From: Paenibacillus donghaensis
Lineage (GTDB): Bacteria; Bacillota; Bacilli; Paenibacillales; Paenibacillaceae
NCBI RefSeq assembly: GCF_002192415.1
Contig: NZ_CP021780.1
Coordinates: 2,666,001 to 2,730,000, forward strand
Length of the DNA: 64,000 nucleotides
Direction of reading: 5' to 3'
Shown: in pieces, positions 35,701 to 44,228 of the stretch
How the letters are laid out: each line of letters begins with the position of its first letter
Position numbering within the stretch: position 1 is the stretch's first letter
Made by a program: the position numbers and the translations under genes
Notes under the pieces: generated by a model
The model's database searches: none
The model's input: only the letters and a program-made list of their open reading frames with translations
What the model was told of the DNA's origin: nothing

Positions 35701-36429
35701 ATGAAAAGTTATTTTATTCGTAATGAGGCAGTTGTTCTACACATTCTTGAGAATGGAGTGGTATCTGAAAAATCACCTTCATTACTTATAATTAATGGAT
35801 TGTGGGAATCTGCAGAGAGAGCCATCCCACTGCTGTCCAAAATTCAGGGACATGTTGTTACTTTTAGTTTTCGAGGTCGTGGGTTGAGTTCTACTCCAGA
35901 AAATAATTATAATCTTGTGGATCATCTATCAGATATTGAAGCAGTTATTTCCTATTGCGGCCTTAAGAATTACTGTGTACTTGGGTTCTCCAGAGGTGCT
36001 GCGTACGCTATAGGTTGGAGCTTATCAAATCAGAAAGACATGTGTGGACTTATTTTGGTTGACCAAGCACCTATACATAGAAGTGTCGGGAAAGAGGCTT
36101 TGGATTTTTGGAGTAAATTGGTGTATTTGCAAGTGCCAATATTAAACCATATGCGTCTTGAAGCGTTGCAAGGATTGGGGAATGACGCAGATGAAGTTGA
36201 TTTTTCGGAACAACTATCAAAGCTTCACATTCCAGTTGCTCTTTTCGCTGGTAGGAATGCGGCGGCAAAAATTCCTTCGGATATATCGGAAGAAACACTC
36301 AAAATATATAAGGAATCAATCCCCGGATTGAATGTTATAGAATTTCAGAATTCCGGTCATATGATTCCAGATGAAGAACAACAAAAATACATTGAAGAAA
36401 TCGGTCTGTTCTTGAAGAAATTAGTATAG
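35701..36429 (+). CDS. Alpha/beta hydrolase
   Basis: 242 residues. The nucleophile elbow is LGFSRGAAYA (GxSxG, Ser about 100), the strand before it is YCVLGFS, and the oxyanion region is LLIINGLWES. The catalytic His is in NSGHMIPDEEQ. The usual late acid in 'GxxD' is not obvious (LFAGRNAAAK); ILVDQAP might supply it. The substrate is unknown. AT-rich codon use sets it apart from its neighbours. Together with the adjacent gene remnant this suggests acquired DNA. GGATGGTG lies before the ATG; a weak hairpin follows at 36441-36479. Confidence 0.85.
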   Translation: MKSYFIRNEAVVLHILENGVVSEKSPSLLIINGLWESAERAIPLLSKIQGHVVTFSFRGRGLSSTPENNYNLVDHLSDIEAVISYCGLKNYCVLGFSRGAAYAIGWSLSNQKDMCGLILVDQAPIHRSVGKEALDFWSKLVYLQVPILNHMRLEALQGLGNDADEVDFSEQLSKLHIPVALFAGRNAAAKIPSDISEETLKIYKESIPGLNVIEFQNSGHMIPDEEQQKYIEEIGLFLKKLV

Positions 36430-36484
36430 GCAAATTTAGTCGGAAACACCTAACCCATTCTTTGGTGGGGTGTTTTGATTAAAG

Positions 36485-36676
36485 GCTAATGGTGTCACAA
36501 AAGAAGAAATAGTCGCTTTTGGTGATAACTTCAATGATATAGATATGCTTCGCTTTGCAGGGTTAGGGGTGGCTATGGATAATGCTCCTGATGAAGTCAA
36601 ATTAGCTGCGGATATAGTAACGTTATCTAATGACGAAGATGGATTGAAAGTAGTTCTAGAAAAGTACTGTTACTGA
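36485..36676 (+). pseudogene. C-terminal remnant of a Cof-type HAD phosphatase
   Basis: In one frame to TGA 36674-36676 the sequence reads EEIVAFGDNFNDIDMLRFAG, then GVAMDNAPDEVKLAADIVT. This is the motif IV region and C-terminus of HAD-IIB (Cof) phosphatases. The first three quarters of the gene, including the nucleophile motif, are absent and no start exists. It is AT-rich like the preceding hydrolase gene. Confidence 0.85.
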
Positions 36677-36730
36677 GGATGTGATTTTTCATCGGTTTAT
36701 GAGGGAACGGTTTGAGTTTAGAGCATACAT

Positions 36731-36770
36731 AAAATGACCCGCCGGGCTAATGCCTGACGGGTCATTTTAT
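36731..36770 (+). terminator. Terminator-like hairpin
   Basis: AAAATGACCCGYC.GGC pairs with GCC.GACGGGTCATTTT around CTAAT, with A and T runs on the two sides. Confidence 0.85.
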
Positions 36771-36870
36771 ATTATAAACTCCGTAAACACTGGATTCCGC
36801 AACAAGCCAGTTTTGTATCCAACCCCCCTCAATTCGATTCCTATTTACCCAAGCACAGATAAAAATCCCA

Positions 36871-36915
36871 CATATTCTAAGATGTATTCAATTATAAGGG
36901 AGGGATGAACGAATG
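36871..36915 (+). promoter_or_regulatory. Sporulation-type -10 box before the first YjcZ-like gene
   Basis: CATATTCTA (36871-36879) fits the CATANNNTA -10 element of mother-cell sigma factors E/K. The following 36 bases down to the ATG are repeated before the second gene (CATATTCTAA at 37032). A matching -35 (AC at 36855) is only 14 bases away, shorter than usual. Confidence 0.5.
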
Positions 36916-37041
36916 AGTGGAGTTGTTGGAGGATATGGGTGTGAACATGAAAAAAAAGTTATTAGTCCTTTTACGTCGACAGGTGCAATCTTGGTACTCT
37001 TTATCTTGTTAGTTATTATCTTGAAAGCCTGCATATTCTAA
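36913..37041 (+). CDS. YjcZ family small spore-associated membrane protein, copy 1
   Basis: 42 residues: a Gly/Tyr-rich start (VVGGYGC), a short polar stretch and one hydrophobic span ending in ILVLFILLVIILKACIF. This layout is that of the YjcZ family of tiny membrane proteins made during sporulation in Bacillaceae. GGGAGGG lies 8 bases before the ATG. Compared with copy 2 it has a nine-residue insertion after the Gly/Tyr part (CEHEKKVIS). It is too short for most gene callers. Confidence 0.8.
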   Translation: MSGVVGGYGCEHEKKVISPFTSTGAILVLFILLVIILKACIF

Positions 37042-37071
37042 ATTTTATTCAATTACAAAGGAGAGATTATA

Positions 37072-37173
37072 ATGGGTGAATTAGCTGGGGGATATGGTGG
37101 CTTTACTTCTACCACTGCAATATTGGTTCTGTTTATCTTGTTGGTAATCATCTCTAAGACTTTCTTGATCTAA
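37072..37173 (+). CDS. YjcZ family small spore-associated membrane protein, copy 2
   Basis: 33 residues: LAGGYGG, then FTSTTAILVLFILLVIISK. AAAGGAGAG lies before the ATG. The hydrophobic span is almost identical to copy 1 (shared LVLFILLVII), and the upstream 43 bases match those before copy 1, so this is a tandem duplication including the control region. The stop codon of copy 1 lies within the CATATTCTA box of copy 2. A terminator follows. Confidence 0.82.
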   Translation: MGELAGGYGGFTSTTAILVLFILLVIISKTFLI

Positions 37174-37190
37174 TTGGCTATACCATATCA

Positions 37191-37217
37191 CCCGCCAGTA
37201 GATACTGGCGGGTTTTA
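37191..37217 (+). terminator. Terminator of the YjcZ-like pair
   Basis: CCCGCCAG-TAGATA-CTGGCGGG followed by TTTTAT. A second smaller hairpin (CCCCG/CGGGG with six T) lies at 37237-37276. Confidence 0.88.
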
Positions 37218-37299
37218 TATGTACATAATCAAAGAGGTACCCCGTCAACCTTAACAGGAAAGCGGGGCTTTTTTATGCCTGGTAACTCGATAATCCTAT

Positions 37300-37308
37300 T
37301 GGTATAAT
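37300..37308 (+). promoter_or_regulatory. Extended -10 promoter ahead of the Jet/Mks operon
   Basis: TGGTATAAT is a perfect TATAAT (37303-37308) with the TG extension. The -35 region (TGGTAA at 17 bases) is poor, as is common for extended -10 promoters. Transcription would start near 37315. Confidence 0.55.
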
Positions 37309-37360
37309 AGAAACATATATTCGCGCTTGTTGCTGGACTCATAAGTATAGTGGATTTCTT

Positions 37361-37403
37361 AACCCATATTTGTCCCTTCATGGGGCAGATGTGGGTTTTA
37401 TTT
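37361..37403 (+). terminator. Leader terminator/attenuator before the Jet/Mks operon
   Basis: AACCCATATTTGTCCC pairs over 16 positions (with G-U pairs) with GGGGCAGATGTGGGTT around TTCAT, followed by TTATTT. It lies after the -10 box and ends 22 bases before the start codon of the first gene, so read-through is needed for expression. Confidence 0.65.
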
Positions 37404-37424
37404 GGCTCTGGGGGTGGTAGAACA

Positions 37425-38930
37425 ATGAACTGGTCGGACTTTGGTGAACGGAATAAACGGCTGAACCCGCTGTGGAATCTGGGGGCAGGCATGAACCTGG
37501 GCGAGCTTCAGCCGTATAAAGAAATGGTGGCGCTCAGCATTCTGCTGCAGGTGTATTATCTGGAGCTGGATTCCAGCGAAGACAGATCTAAGGAGGATCT
37601 GGTCTCACTGGCCTGGAACGCGCTTAACCGCTTTGGCATCAGCAGTCTGGGCTCGGCGGAGTCCGTGGAGCGGTTGGTGGACGGTCTGCTGTGGAGCGGG
37701 AATGGCGGCGATTTCGAATCGTATTATTATGACGATGCAACCCGGCAGATGGAGATTCAGAAGTACAAATTCTTCGCTGTGGATGAGGATGCCACACGCA
37801 CCAGCTGGGAGGAGACCGGCAAGACGGTCTACAGGCTCTCGGAATATGCGATGGAGCTGATCTTCATGAGTCATGAGATTATCGAAGAGTTCCAGATCAG
37901 CATCAAGCTGCTGGAGATCCAGATGCATATCAAGTATGGAAGGGTGACGCGAGCGCTGCAGGATGTCAATGAACTGATTTCACGGGTCCGCAAAATGATT
38001 CAGCAGCAGCAGGAATACCGCAATGCGCTGCGCCGCAATCCGAAGCATATCTTCAGCGAATATGGGGTGAACCGCCATCAGCGGCTCGAGGAAATCCAGC
38101 TGCAGTTCGACGCGGAGCGCAAGCATTTCGATACGATCCACCGGTCGCTGGCCCGGCTGGCCAACGACGAGAAGGATGTGATCGATTTCAACGAGCTGCG
38201 GATGCTCTCGGAACGGGTGGAGCTGTCGCGGCGGGTGCATGATGAGCTGGCGGGTGTGGTGCTGAGTATTTTTGAAGCGGAAACGAATCTGCGGCTGAAC
38301 TTCCCGGAGTTGTTCTGGGGAGCCTCCGGCTTCAACTTCCGCACACATGTGTGGGAGGAATGGGTCAAGGAGACGGGCTTGCCGGGCGGTGACAGCATGG
38401 AGCTGCTGCTGGAAGGTCTATTCTCTCCTCATCAGGATTTCGTGTACCCGCTGGCCTGGGCCTGGGAAGAACAGGATGTCGGCTTCCAGCCGCAACTGCC
38501 TGAAGACCAAATGGACGACCATGGAGAAGATCCGGGGATGCCTTACAGCCCGCAGGAGATTCCGTGGAACGAGGTGACCGCCTTGTGGGCACCGGTGTTT
38601 ACAGTGCTGGCCGAGCAGGGCAGCTTCACGCTTGCGGCGGATGCCTTCTCGCCGGAGACACAGCAGCAGTGGACGGCGACGCCGGATGCAGTCGATCTGT
38701 GGGTGCAATTGTTCCATGCGGAAATCACGGTGGAGGATACCGCCGAGGAGAACGGACAAGGGCAGGATGAGTGCAGACGGCTGCTGGCACAGCTGCTGGC
38801 CCATGACCCTTCGCTTGCGGTGCTGCGCGGACGGAAGCTGCGAACCACCATTGAGGCAGGTAGTACAGAGCCGGTCCGCTGGCCCGGCCTGGAGATCAGC
38901 CCTTATACCCTAACGATTACGGAGAGGTGA
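37425..38930 (+). CDS. Kleisin-like subunit of a Wadjet/Mks system (JetA/MksF-like)
   Basis: 501 residues from ATG 37425, preceded by GGGGGTGG; the open frame extends to 37350 but that part is the leader hairpin. It is acidic, mostly helical, with a winged-helix-like N-terminal part, a long helical stretch around residues 150-300 and no enzymatic motif. The identification rests on position and size: it is the first of three tightly packed genes (9-base gap, then 14-base overlap) ending in an SMC-like ATPase. This is the order kleisin-kite-SMC of JetABC and MksFEB. Kleisins bridge the SMC heads. It differs from the type I JetA I know best, so the subtype is uncertain. Confidence 0.65.
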   Translation: MNWSDFGERNKRLNPLWNLGAGMNLGELQPYKEMVALSILLQVYYLELDSSEDRSKEDLVSLAWNALNRFGISSLGSAESVERLVDGLLWSGNGGDFESYYYDDATRQMEIQKYKFFAVDEDATRTSWEETGKTVYRLSEYAMELIFMSHEIIEEFQISIKLLEIQMHIKYGRVTRALQDVNELISRVRKMIQQQQEYRNALRRNPKHIFSEYGVNRHQRLEEIQLQFDAERKHFDTIHRSLARLANDEKDVIDFNELRMLSERVELSRRVHDELAGVVLSIFEAETNLRLNFPELFWGASGFNFRTHVWEEWVKETGLPGGDSMELLLEGLFSPHQDFVYPLAWAWEEQDVGFQPQLPEDQMDDHGEDPGMPYSPQEIPWNEVTALWAPVFTVLAEQGSFTLAADAFSPETQQQWTATPDAVDLWVQLFHAEITVEDTAEENGQGQDECRRLLAQLLAHDPSLAVLRGRKLRTTIEAGSTEPVRWPGLEISPYTLTITER

Positions 38931-38939
38931 GAAGACAAC

Positions 38940-39698
38940 ATGAGTTATTCTTTAGAGCAATTACAGCAGGCTTCGAAGCTGTTCTTTGACCTGCTGCGCC
39001 GCAAAGTCATCTCCCTGAATGATCCCGCAGCCGCCGAATGCCTGCAGGATGCGGGAGCCTATGATGCGCTGCAGTATGTGGCCAAGGAAGGCGGCTGCCG
39101 GGTGATGAACTCGGGACAACGGCTGCATCTGCTGGTGAATCCGATCGGTTCGGTGTTCGCCACCAACTTCACGCAGCTGAAGAACAAATATTCGCGCATT
39201 GAACGCAAGGCGCAATTACATACCATTAACGTCATCATTCTGATTTTTCTCGCCGAGATGGACCAGGATGAGAGCCATTTCAAGCCCGGGCAGGACAGTA
39301 TGTCCTATCTGCAGCTGGCTGACCAGGTGTCTGCAGTGCTGCAGGCCTGGTACAACCTCGATGGGGAAGGGCGGTTCAGCAAACAGTGGCAGCTCGACAT
39401 TCAAGCGATGTACAAAGTATGGACCAGCCTCTATATGCAGACCAAAAGCCAGGAGGAGAGCGATCTTCTCTCACGTGGCTCAGGCTCACGGATCGGGCTG
39501 ATCCATGAAGGCATGAAGCTGCTGGAAGAGGAGCATCTGGTCTTTATCTCAGAGCAGGAGAAGCGGATCTTCCCCCGGGATGAGTTGTATGAGAGAATGC
39601 GCTATCTGTACCATGATGTTGACCGCTACAAGGAACTGAAGACCCTGATCGAACAGACTCTGGCAGAGAAAGCAGGTGCAGCGGATGCCCAGAATTGA
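38940..39698 (+). CDS. Kite-like subunit of a Wadjet/Mks system (JetB/MksE-like)
   Basis: 252 residues. Two winged-helix-like halves are suggested: the first with LFFDLLRRKVISLNDPAAAE and a hydrophobic beta wing (GQRLHLLVNPIG), the second with EEHLVFISEQEKRIFPRDEL. The C-terminal helix contains a YHDVDRYKELKTLI segment. These features and its position between the kleisin-like gene and the SMC-like ATPase fit MksE/JetB, which dimerises on the kleisin. GAGGTGAG precedes the ATG. Its 3' end overlaps the ATPase gene by 14 bases, so translation is coupled. Confidence 0.7.
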   Translation: MSYSLEQLQQASKLFFDLLRRKVISLNDPAAAECLQDAGAYDALQYVAKEGGCRVMNSGQRLHLLVNPIGSVFATNFTQLKNKYSRIERKAQLHTINVIILIFLAEMDQDESHFKPGQDSMSYLQLADQVSAVLQAWYNLDGEGRFSKQWQLDIQAMYKVWTSLYMQTKSQEESDLLSRGSGSRIGLIHEGMKLLEEEHLVFISEQEKRIFPRDELYERMRYLYHDVDRYKELKTLIEQTLAEKAGAADAQN

Positions 39699-42600
39699 AC
39701 GGATACGAATTGCAGGTCTGAAATACGAGAAGATGCTGAAGAAATACGACGATATGCTGCTGGACCTGTGCAATGAGGAAGGTCCGGCCAACACGCTCAT
39801 CACACTGATGAACGGCGGCGGGAAGGGTGTACTGCTGCAGGCGATCTTCCAGCTGCTGATGCCTAAGGCTGCCTGGGGCAAGGATAACGAGAACCAGGTC
39901 GAAGCTTTTTTTCATAATCACAAAAAACAACTCAAGCCCTACACCTTCCATGTAGCCATCGAATGGCTGCTGGACCACAGTGAACGGAATGAATACATCA
40001 CAACCGGTATCGCCCTTACGGCGCACCAGTCGCTGGATCAGCAGGAAATCAAGGTTGATTATATGCTGTATACGCTGCTCAATTACGGAGAAGGGGCGGA
40101 GCTGACGATTGCTTCGCTGCCGCTGTATGATCAGGCGGCGGGTGAACCGGCCTCATTTGAAGCTCTACAGCAATTCCTCCGCGAACGACGGGGCGAGGTC
40201 ATAGTCTACGGCAGCAGCGGGTCGGAGCTGCGCAAGTATTACGATTTCCTTGCGGTGCGTGACATCCATATCGGGGAATGGCGGAATATGCGCCGGATCA
40301 ACGGAGAAGAGGGCGGGATCAAAGGCTATTTCAAGAAACATGAAGCCTTCAGCAACCACAATCTGTTCGAGAAGCTGATCATCCCGGAGATTGGCGCTAG
40401 CCTGGGTGACGGGCTGCGCGAGGAGGACCAGTCCCTACAGCAGATGTTTATGGATGTGGCCGTCATTGCCCAGAGACTGCCGATGCTGGAGCAGAGGGAG
40501 CAGGCTTATGCCGAGTTTATCGGCATGGCCAGCCCGCTGCAAGGGCTGGTGGAGCAGGGGGCTGCGGCAGACAGTAGTGTTCAGGCCAGCGAGCTGCACG
40601 GCCGTCAGATCTACTCGGCCATCCAGGCTGAGCTGAAGAATACGGAAACGGGCCGCAGTGAGGCGGCGGAAGAGCTGTCCGGGCAATATGCGGAAGGCAA
40701 GCAGCTGCGATTCGAGTGGGACAATCTGAAATACCTGGGCAGCAGGCAGGAGCATGACCTGAAGGCCGAGGAACTGAAAGGGCTGGGCGATCATCAGGGA
40801 CGGGCGCGTCAGCGGCTGGAGGATTCCCGGCAGAGCGAGAAGCAGCTGGAGGTGGACTTCTATCTGGCTAAGCGGCTGAATTATACCCGGCAAATGGAGC
40901 AATGGCAGAAAGAGATTGCCGCCATTGAAGGCTCGCTGGAGACGCAAGAGCGCCAGCAGGTGATCAACAGCGTGAAGGCGGAGCTGCGAAGCCAGTGGGA
41001 TATTGTGTTTAAGCTATGGCAGCAGACGCTCGCCGGGTTCGGAGCATCCCAGCAGAAGCTGAGAGACGAAGAGCGCGGGCTGCGCAAGAGCAGGGAGGAA
41101 TTGCTGCTGGAGCTGGGTGGCATCCAGACCGAAATTCCGAAGCTTACAGCGGCGATTCGCCAGTTCAGCGAAGACACCGGAGCCTTTGCCGCCCTGCATG
41201 GACAGGAGGCTGCCCATGCGCCTGATCCGGCGCTGCAGCGTACACTGAATGAGATCAAGAGCACCAAGGAGGAACTGTCGAGGCTGGAGGAGGACCGCAA
41301 GCAGACGGAGGGTGGCAAGCTGTCACTGCATACCTCACACACCCGGCTCACGGAGCAGTTGGCAGCGCTCGAACGCGAGGCGGACGACCTTACTGCGCTG
41401 CTGGAAACCCGCACAGCTGCCGAATCCCAGCTCTGGTCGCAGCTGGTTGTGCTGCTGGAGCTGTATGAGGAGCATCACCGCCTTGGCGCATCGGCCCTGT
41501 TCGAGCTGAAGGATGCCATCGAAGCGCGTTTCATTCAGAGACTGGAGCAAGCAGAGCAGCAGAACAAGCGCTGCCGCAGAGACTATTACAACCAGCTGCT
41601 GGATGTGGAGCTGCAGCATGAGCCGTATTGGCTGCCCAATGGTGATATCCTGACCGTGAAGGATAAGCTGGACGCGCTGAAGATTCATTCCATCGCCGGC
41701 AGCTCTTATCTGAACGACCTGCCACTCGGCCAGCGGAGAGAGGAGCTGGAGCGGCAGCCGCTGCTGCCTTACGGCCTGATTGTCACCCGGCGGGAAGCTG
41801 CCAAGATTCAGCCAGGCCTGCTGGCCGAACTGCTGCTGAAATCGGCGGTACCGGTATTTGTGCGTGAAGAGATGATCAGCGCGGGGCAAGCCGCTTACAC
41901 GCTATTGGAGCATCAAGGCCTGCAGATGGTGATTCAGCCCGAGCAGTTTCTGAAGTGGAGAGACGGGATTCAAGCACAGCTCAAAGAACAGGAGCAGACG
42001 CTGAAGGACGCTGAAGCTTACCATTCCAGACTGAGAACGGCGCAGCTGGCCTACGCCCAGCTGTTCCAGACTGAGCATTCCCACAGCCTGACGGCTAAGC
42101 GGAAGCTGTTGGAAGAGCGGCACCGGGAACTGCTTAAAGCCCTGGAGCAATTGAATACGCAGCTGCAAGGCAATGAGACGGCCCTTTTCGCAATCCAGCG
42201 GGCAATTACAGACGGTGGCGTACGGAGAACGGAGCTGGAGCAGCGGGAGACCGCGCTGCGAGGCTGGACCGAACGTCTGCGCAAGCAAGCGTCCGATTAC
42301 AAGGACAAGCAGAAACTGGTAGAGCATAAGGCACAGCTGGAGAAGGACAGCCTGGTGAAGGAGCAGCAGCTGGCACACTTGAAGACACAGCTGGACAGCA
42401 TGGGCAGCGAACGGGAACAATGGATGGGCGAAGCCAGATTCACGCTGTTTCCGAAGCTGCAGAGCTGGTTCCCGGAGATTGTTTTTCCGGTGGAGGATAC
42501 TTCGGCTCTGCAGGAGGCGGAGACTGTAAACCCCGCAGAGCAGGATGTACTGCTGCAGCTGCTTAGCCGTGTGGAAGGACTGCAGCAATCGCTCACCCGC

Positions 42601-44163
42601 AATGAGCTGGAGATCCGCACCAGGCAGGCGGGCATCAGAACGGCAACGCAGCAGGTGACGGAGCTGGAAGTCAGCCTCACACAGGTGGACCGTGACTGGG
42701 CGCAGCAGAAGCTGCCCGAAGGCTCGCCGGAATCGATCCAGGCGGCAAGAACACGCCAGAAAGCAGACACGCTGATGCTGGATGAGGACTACCAGCAGCT
42801 TCACGATGCGTATATCCGCTGCGAAACGGAAGTGGACCATCTGCTGAAGAACTTGCGCAAGCTGGAGAAATCAATCCAGGATACGCATGAGCGCGCGGCA
42901 GAATTGTGGCTTGCGCCGCTGGAGGAGAAGCAGGAGGAGCTGCGCGAACGGACGGCCGAGAATGAGCAGCGGATTCAGCGCTGCAAGCAGACGCTGGAGC
43001 GGATCGATCTGCTGCTGCAGATACTGAACAATCAGCGGACCATTATGAATGCGCAGATGGAGGTGCCCGTGCTGCTGAAAGAGCTGCCGGAGGAGCTGCT
43101 GTTAAGCGTCCGGGAGAGCTGTCAGGCGCTGGTCGCGGACTGGCTGCAAGCCCTTAAGGAGAGCCGGGCTGCGCGGGCGGAGTTATCCCGCAAGGTGAAG
43201 GAAGAGAAACATGAATTAAGCGGCAAGCTGTCCAAGAGCGGCTGGAACCGTGAGCTGGAAACCAAGATCCAGGAGCGCCTGAACAGCGTGCATTGGGATG
43301 ATTTCGAGGTGGCCCGGCAGGTGCTGGATTCGATGCTGCGCAGCTCGCAGGACCAGATGGAGAGCATCCGCAGCGACAAGGAAGGCATGGAGCTGTCCCG
43401 CAGCATGTGGGTAGGCCGGGCTTCCAAAAGAGTCGTACAGATTCTCGACATCCTGAAGCGGATGGAACGGCGGATGATTATTCATAACGAGAATCAGCAT
43501 GCTTTTCCACTTGTGCGGCTGAATTACAAGAACATCCAGGTGCCAAGGTCCACCGATGAAATCGAACCGCAGGTGACCGATTTCTTCAACCGGACCATCC
43601 ATGAGCTGCTGGACAAATATCCGAAGATGGAGCAGGTGCCCGCACCGGCGTTGAAGGAGATCATCAATGACGGGCGGCTGCTCTATGCAGCCCTGCAGAA
43701 CCGTTTTCCGGTGCTCCAGGTATACAAGCCGGTAACGGAGAACTATTTCCTCTATGCGGCACCTGAGGATTACCACTATTCCGACTGGGAGGTCATCAAC
43801 CGCGGGGCGATGGATGAAGCGGTCGGCAGCGGCGGACAACGCCAGTCCGTGCAGCTTCTGGTGGCGATGATGATTATGACCCACAAGCGGGTCAACCGGG
43901 AGAACAAGGGCTGGACGGTCTTCCTGTACGATAATCCTTTTGGCGAGATGGTCTCCAACAATGTGCTGGACCCCGTCTTCGAAATTTCCAAGGCGCTTAA
44001 ATTCCAGTGGCTGATCGTAACGCCGCCCGAGCTGGTCAAGAATGATGTGAGCCTGCGCTTCGGCGTGTACTGGCAGCTGTATTTCTCAGGTACCAAGGGC
44101 GATATGCTGGAATCCACGCTGGTTAAGGGCGGCCGGAAGCTGACACCTCTGTCATTATTCTGA
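39685..44163 (+). CDS. SMC-like ATPase of a Wadjet/Mks system (JetC/MksB-like)
   Basis: 1492 residues: N-terminal head, long coiled coil (about 270-640 and 750-1290) with a hinge-like globular part near 650-750 (LPLGQRREELERQPLLPYGL), and C-terminal head. The signature is GSGGQRQSVQLL (about 1380). Two motifs are unusual. Walker A is MNGGGKGVLLQ (about 42-52), where the Ser/Thr after Lys is Gly. Walker B is FLYDNPFGE (about 1413), with Asn in place of the catalytic Glu. Relatives of this family often read NGGGKT, and DNPFG may be family-wide. ATG 39685 was chosen over GTG 39676. No JetD/MksG nuclease gene follows. The TPM gene 65 bases downstream has no terminator before it. Confidence 0.8.
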   Translation: MPRIERIRIAGLKYEKMLKKYDDMLLDLCNEEGPANTLITLMNGGGKGVLLQAIFQLLMPKAAWGKDNENQVEAFFHNHKKQLKPYTFHVAIEWLLDHSERNEYITTGIALTAHQSLDQQEIKVDYMLYTLLNYGEGAELTIASLPLYDQAAGEPASFEALQQFLRERRGEVIVYGSSGSELRKYYDFLAVRDIHIGEWRNMRRINGEEGGIKGYFKKHEAFSNHNLFEKLIIPEIGASLGDGLREEDQSLQQMFMDVAVIAQRLPMLEQREQAYAEFIGMASPLQGLVEQGAAADSSVQASELHGRQIYSAIQAELKNTETGRSEAAEELSGQYAEGKQLRFEWDNLKYLGSRQEHDLKAEELKGLGDHQGRARQRLEDSRQSEKQLEVDFYLAKRLNYTRQMEQWQKEIAAIEGSLETQERQQVINSVKAELRSQWDIVFKLWQQTLAGFGASQQKLRDEERGLRKSREELLLELGGIQTEIPKLTAAIRQFSEDTGAFAALHGQEAAHAPDPALQRTLNEIKSTKEELSRLEEDRKQTEGGKLSLHTSHTRLTEQLAALEREADDLTALLETRTAAESQLWSQLVVLLELYEEHHRLGASALFELKDAIEARFIQRLEQAEQQNKRCRRDYYNQLLDVELQHEPYWLPNGDILTVKDKLDALKIHSIAGSSYLNDLPLGQRREELERQPLLPYGLIVTRREAAKIQPGLLAELLLKSAVPVFVREEMISAGQAAYTLLEHQGLQMVIQPEQFLKWRDGIQAQLKEQEQTLKDAEAYHSRLRTAQLAYAQLFQTEHSHSLTAKRKLLEERHRELLKALEQLNTQLQGNETALFAIQRAITDGGVRRTELEQRETALRGWTERLRKQASDYKDKQKLVEHKAQLEKDSLVKEQQLAHLKTQLDSMGSEREQWMGEARFTLFPKLQSWFPEIVFPVEDTSALQEAETVNPAEQDVLLQLLSRVEGLQQSLTRNELEIRTRQAGIRTATQQVTELEVSLTQVDRDWAQQKLPEGSPESIQAARTRQKADTLMLDEDYQQLHDAYIRCETEVDHLLKNLRKLEKSIQDTHERAAELWLAPLEEKQEELRERTAENEQRIQRCKQTLERIDLLLQILNNQRTIMNAQMEVPVLLKELPEELLLSVRESCQALVADWLQALKESRAARAELSRKVKEEKHELSGKLSKSGWNRELETKIQERLNSVHWDDFEVARQVLDSMLRSSQDQMESIRSDKEGMELSRSMWVGRASKRVVQILDILKRMERRMIIHNENQHAFPLVRLNYKNIQVPRSTDEIEPQVTDFFNRTIHELLDKYPKMEQVPAPALKEIINDGRLLYAALQNRFPVLQVYKPVTENYFLYAAPEDYHYSDWEVINRGAMDEAVGSGGQRQSVQLLVAMMIMTHKRVNRENKGWTVFLYDNPFGEMVSNNVLDPVFEISKALKFQWLIVTPPELVKNDVSLRFGVYWQLYFSGTKGDMLESTLVKGGRKLTPLSLF

Positions 44164-44228
44164 CTATTCTGGAAGAAGCGGGGAACCGATAATAGAACTA
44201 GAGAATAGATGATGTGCAGGAGGTACTT

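Noticed and set aside
35608..35724. A small gene ahead of the alpha/beta hydrolase
   Set aside because: The 39-codon frame has no ribosome site or similarity that I recognise and runs into the hydrolase start.
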